From positions 778,835-842,834 of the forward strand of contig NW_023998630.1 of NCBI RefSeq assembly GCF_014805625.2: a stretch of DNA of 64,000 nt, given 5' to 3'. A program made the translations under genes and the position numbers. The notes below the pieces were generated by a model. The model did no database searches, was not told where the DNA came from, and was given only the letters and a program-made list of their open reading frames with translations. Shown piece after piece: positions 62,691 to 64,000 of the stretch. Source of the stretch: Glossina fuscipes. Taxonomy: Eukaryota; Arthropoda; Insecta; Diptera; Glossinidae. Positions within the stretch are counted from its first letter, which is position 1. Each line of letters opens with the position of its first letter.

Positions 62691-63410
62691 GCAGATAAGA
62701 GAGCGATTGGCCGACACGGCGTTATGGAGATGAAAAATTGTGGAATTAATGAAAATGGAAAGGGTTTTGGGGTATCTAAATGCATCACTCTCAACTTTAT
62801 TAATCTAATTGAGGTAGTAAGTTCAATTTAGTTGATGGAGCTTGCTGCGTATGAAGGGGCACTGATTATAATTAATAGCAGTACTGTAGTTCTTGAATTG
62901 CTTAAAAATGCGGAGTGTTCGGAAGAGTGTAACGCCACCTTATATTAGGGGGATTTCGTCGGTTTGTGCTTAACATTGTCCGGGCAGTGAGCTGCCCACA
63001 TCAAGTCGAGCTTCTTTCCCCTTTGCTTCCTTTCCTTAGGTAGAAATTGTTAATAACCGCCAACAGAAAAGAATTATAAAAACGGAAAAAGTCATACCAT
63101 TGCACTGAAAAAGTCATACCATTGCACTGACAGATTTCGAAATAAAGCAACAAAGCAAACTAGAAGAAAGGGAAAAAAACAAAACGCAAAGAGTGCAGAT
63201 CGTTGTCCAGCACTGAAAACACACCGCTTTTAATACAGCTCTTGAACATGCGAACGGCACTGATTGTAAAATCAAAAAGAAAAGAAGCGAGAAGAAAAGA
63301 AAAGAAACGAAAAAAAAGAATCTTCACTTTTCACCTTTTGCTTTTTTCCTTTTTATTTTTAAAACTAATCTTTAAATCTTACATGATGTGCCAATAAAAT
63401 AAGTGCTACG
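62691..63410. other. Non-coding region between LINE E and copy C
   Basis: It contains the 22-bp tandem duplication at 63085-63128 and a purine-rich run at about 63271-63320. No gene is supported. Confidence 0.5.
63085..63128. repeat. Perfect 22-bp tandem duplication
   Basis: The unit beginning GAAAAAGTCATACCATTGCA occurs twice in a row without a mismatch, at 63085-63106 and 63107-63128. Confidence 0.95.
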
Positions 63411-63430
63411 GTTTCATTAATAGGATAGGA

Positions 63431-63634
63431 TATGAGGAGCGCGTTAGTATTTTCAAATTGACTCCTTCTCAATCGAGAGCTATATCATCTTTTAAAATTC
63501 TAGTTCCGACTCAAAATATGGATTTGATGTTAAATAAACCATTGTGGCCGGTTGGATCCTTAATTAAGTAATTTATCCTTCGGGATCGACCCCGTAATGC
63601 TAATGCAGTAGCTCTTTCCCCTTCAAAAAACTAA
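63431..63634 (+). pseudogene. LINE copy C: ORF1 C-terminal end
   Basis: A plus-strand frame reads YEERVSIFKLTPSQSR, AISSFKILVP, LNKPLWPVGSLIK, a TAA stop (63569-63571), then FILRDRPRNANAVALSPSKN and TAA at 63632-63634. The SFKI-VP, then WP-G, then F-R-RPR-NA pattern is that of the C-terminal part of CR1/Jockey-group ORF1 proteins, the RNA-binding partner of ORF2. One internal stop separates two halves that are otherwise in one frame. The neighbouring frame upstream contains GFINRIG, which may be part of the same protein. Confidence 0.65.
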
Positions 63635-63645
63635 ATATTTCTTAA

Positions 63646-64000
63646 GGCTCATTTTCTCTCATTTATCAAAATGTTAAGGGCTTAAGTTCAAAAACTCGTT
63701 CTACCTTCCTAATTTCTGTGAGCACGGAGTTTTCCTGTTTGGTCTTCACTGAAACTTGGTTAATTCCGGATCTACATTCGTCGGACCATTTCTATAATTC
63801 GTTTCAAGTTTTCAGAAACGATCGCCTGTATCGCAATGTTAGTGGTGTTTTAATTGCCATTTCTTCGGCAGTCCCCTCCTCTTCATTTGAATTTCCAACT
63901 TTTTCCGACGTTGAATTTATCGCCACTTGAGTGAAATTTCCTAATAAACACTTATATGTGACCTGCTCCTATACATTTCCCCAAATTCGGATATTCCCAT
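63646..64000 (+). pseudogene. LINE copy C: ORF2 endonuclease start
   Basis: The frame carries YQNVKGLSSK (63664 onward), FTETWLIPDLHSSDH with the catalytic Glu and an intact Trp, SFQVFRNDRLYRN and VEFIAT. A TGA stop follows at 63928-63930, with more homologous sequence in the same frame (VKFPNKHLYVTCSY). A one-base shift relative to copy B follows near 63976. No ATG was found for ORF2; the ORF1 stop lies about 10 bases upstream of the start of this frame. Confidence 0.85.

Larger units (their letters stand above)
63411..64000 (+). mobile_element. CR1/Jockey-type LINE copy C, 5' part (runs off the window)
   Basis: This is the same family as copies A and B. It contains the end of ORF1, a short inter-ORF spacer and the start of the ORF2 endonuclease. 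The sequence from 63660 matches the reverse complement of 30410-30070 closely. The element continues past 64000, so its 3' half, tail and completeness are unknown. The 5' limit near 63411 is only where the protein reading becomes recognisable. Confidence 0.85.

Overview
The window is AT-rich animal DNA with many short microsatellites, homopolymer runs and recurrent 'catacata/tacatata' strings. The mobile elements are decayed mariners, several LINEs of the CR1/Jockey group and an RNase-H LINE. Together this points to an insect, most probably a brachyceran fly (a tephritid-like genome would fit), but the species cannot be read from the sequence. No complete host gene, tRNA gene, rRNA gene or CRISPR array was recognised. 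Most open frames are short, rich in F/I/L/K/N/Y and look like chance frames. The window is best read as a gene desert or the inside of very large introns.

Layout. 0.48-1.59 kb: 3' end of a CR1/Jockey-type LINE (copy A, + strand, TAAA tail). 2.0-2.07 kb: tRNA-like sequence with an internal tandem duplication. 5.33-5.96 kb (- strand): the best candidate for a host coding region, two coding-like frames including a cysteine-rich one, compatible with a 208-nt intron. 11.2-11.55 kb: scrambled mariner. 14.49-15.03 kb: 534-bp deleted mariner with both terminal repeats. 18.2-18.4 kb, 19.66-20.41 kb, 33.93-34.74 kb and 60.40-61.27 kb: four copies of one dispersed non-coding repeat. 18.9-19.5 kb (- strand): unidentified coding-like fragments. 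20.45-22.55 kb (- strand): decayed LINE D with endonuclease and reverse transcriptase. 28.23-30.5 kb (- strand): copy B of the copy A family, missing the RT core. 33.4-33.7 kb (+): LINE fragment G. 34.84-35.64 kb (- strand): RNase H and C-terminus of an I/LOA-type LINE. 49.0-49.5 kb: GC-rich island between 14-bp direct repeats. 53.90-55.13 kb: full-length but dead mariner. 58.4-58.7 kb (- strand): LINE fragment F. 61.3-62.7 kb (- strand): LINE fragment E. 63.4-64.0 kb (+): copy C, the 5' part (ORF1 end and endonuclease start) of the copy A/B family, cut by the window edge.

The elements do not form a pathway. They are insertions of different ages. The A/B/C family looks youngest, with long open frames and recognisable tails. 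D, E, F, G and the mariners carry many stops and frameshifts. A, B and C together cover the ORF1 end, endonuclease, linker, RT C-terminus and 3' end of one family; none covers the RT catalytic core. I found no convincing new biological system. The strongest leads are the cysteine-rich candidate gene at 5.3-6.0 kb, the dispersed repeat family, and the GC island flanked by direct repeats.
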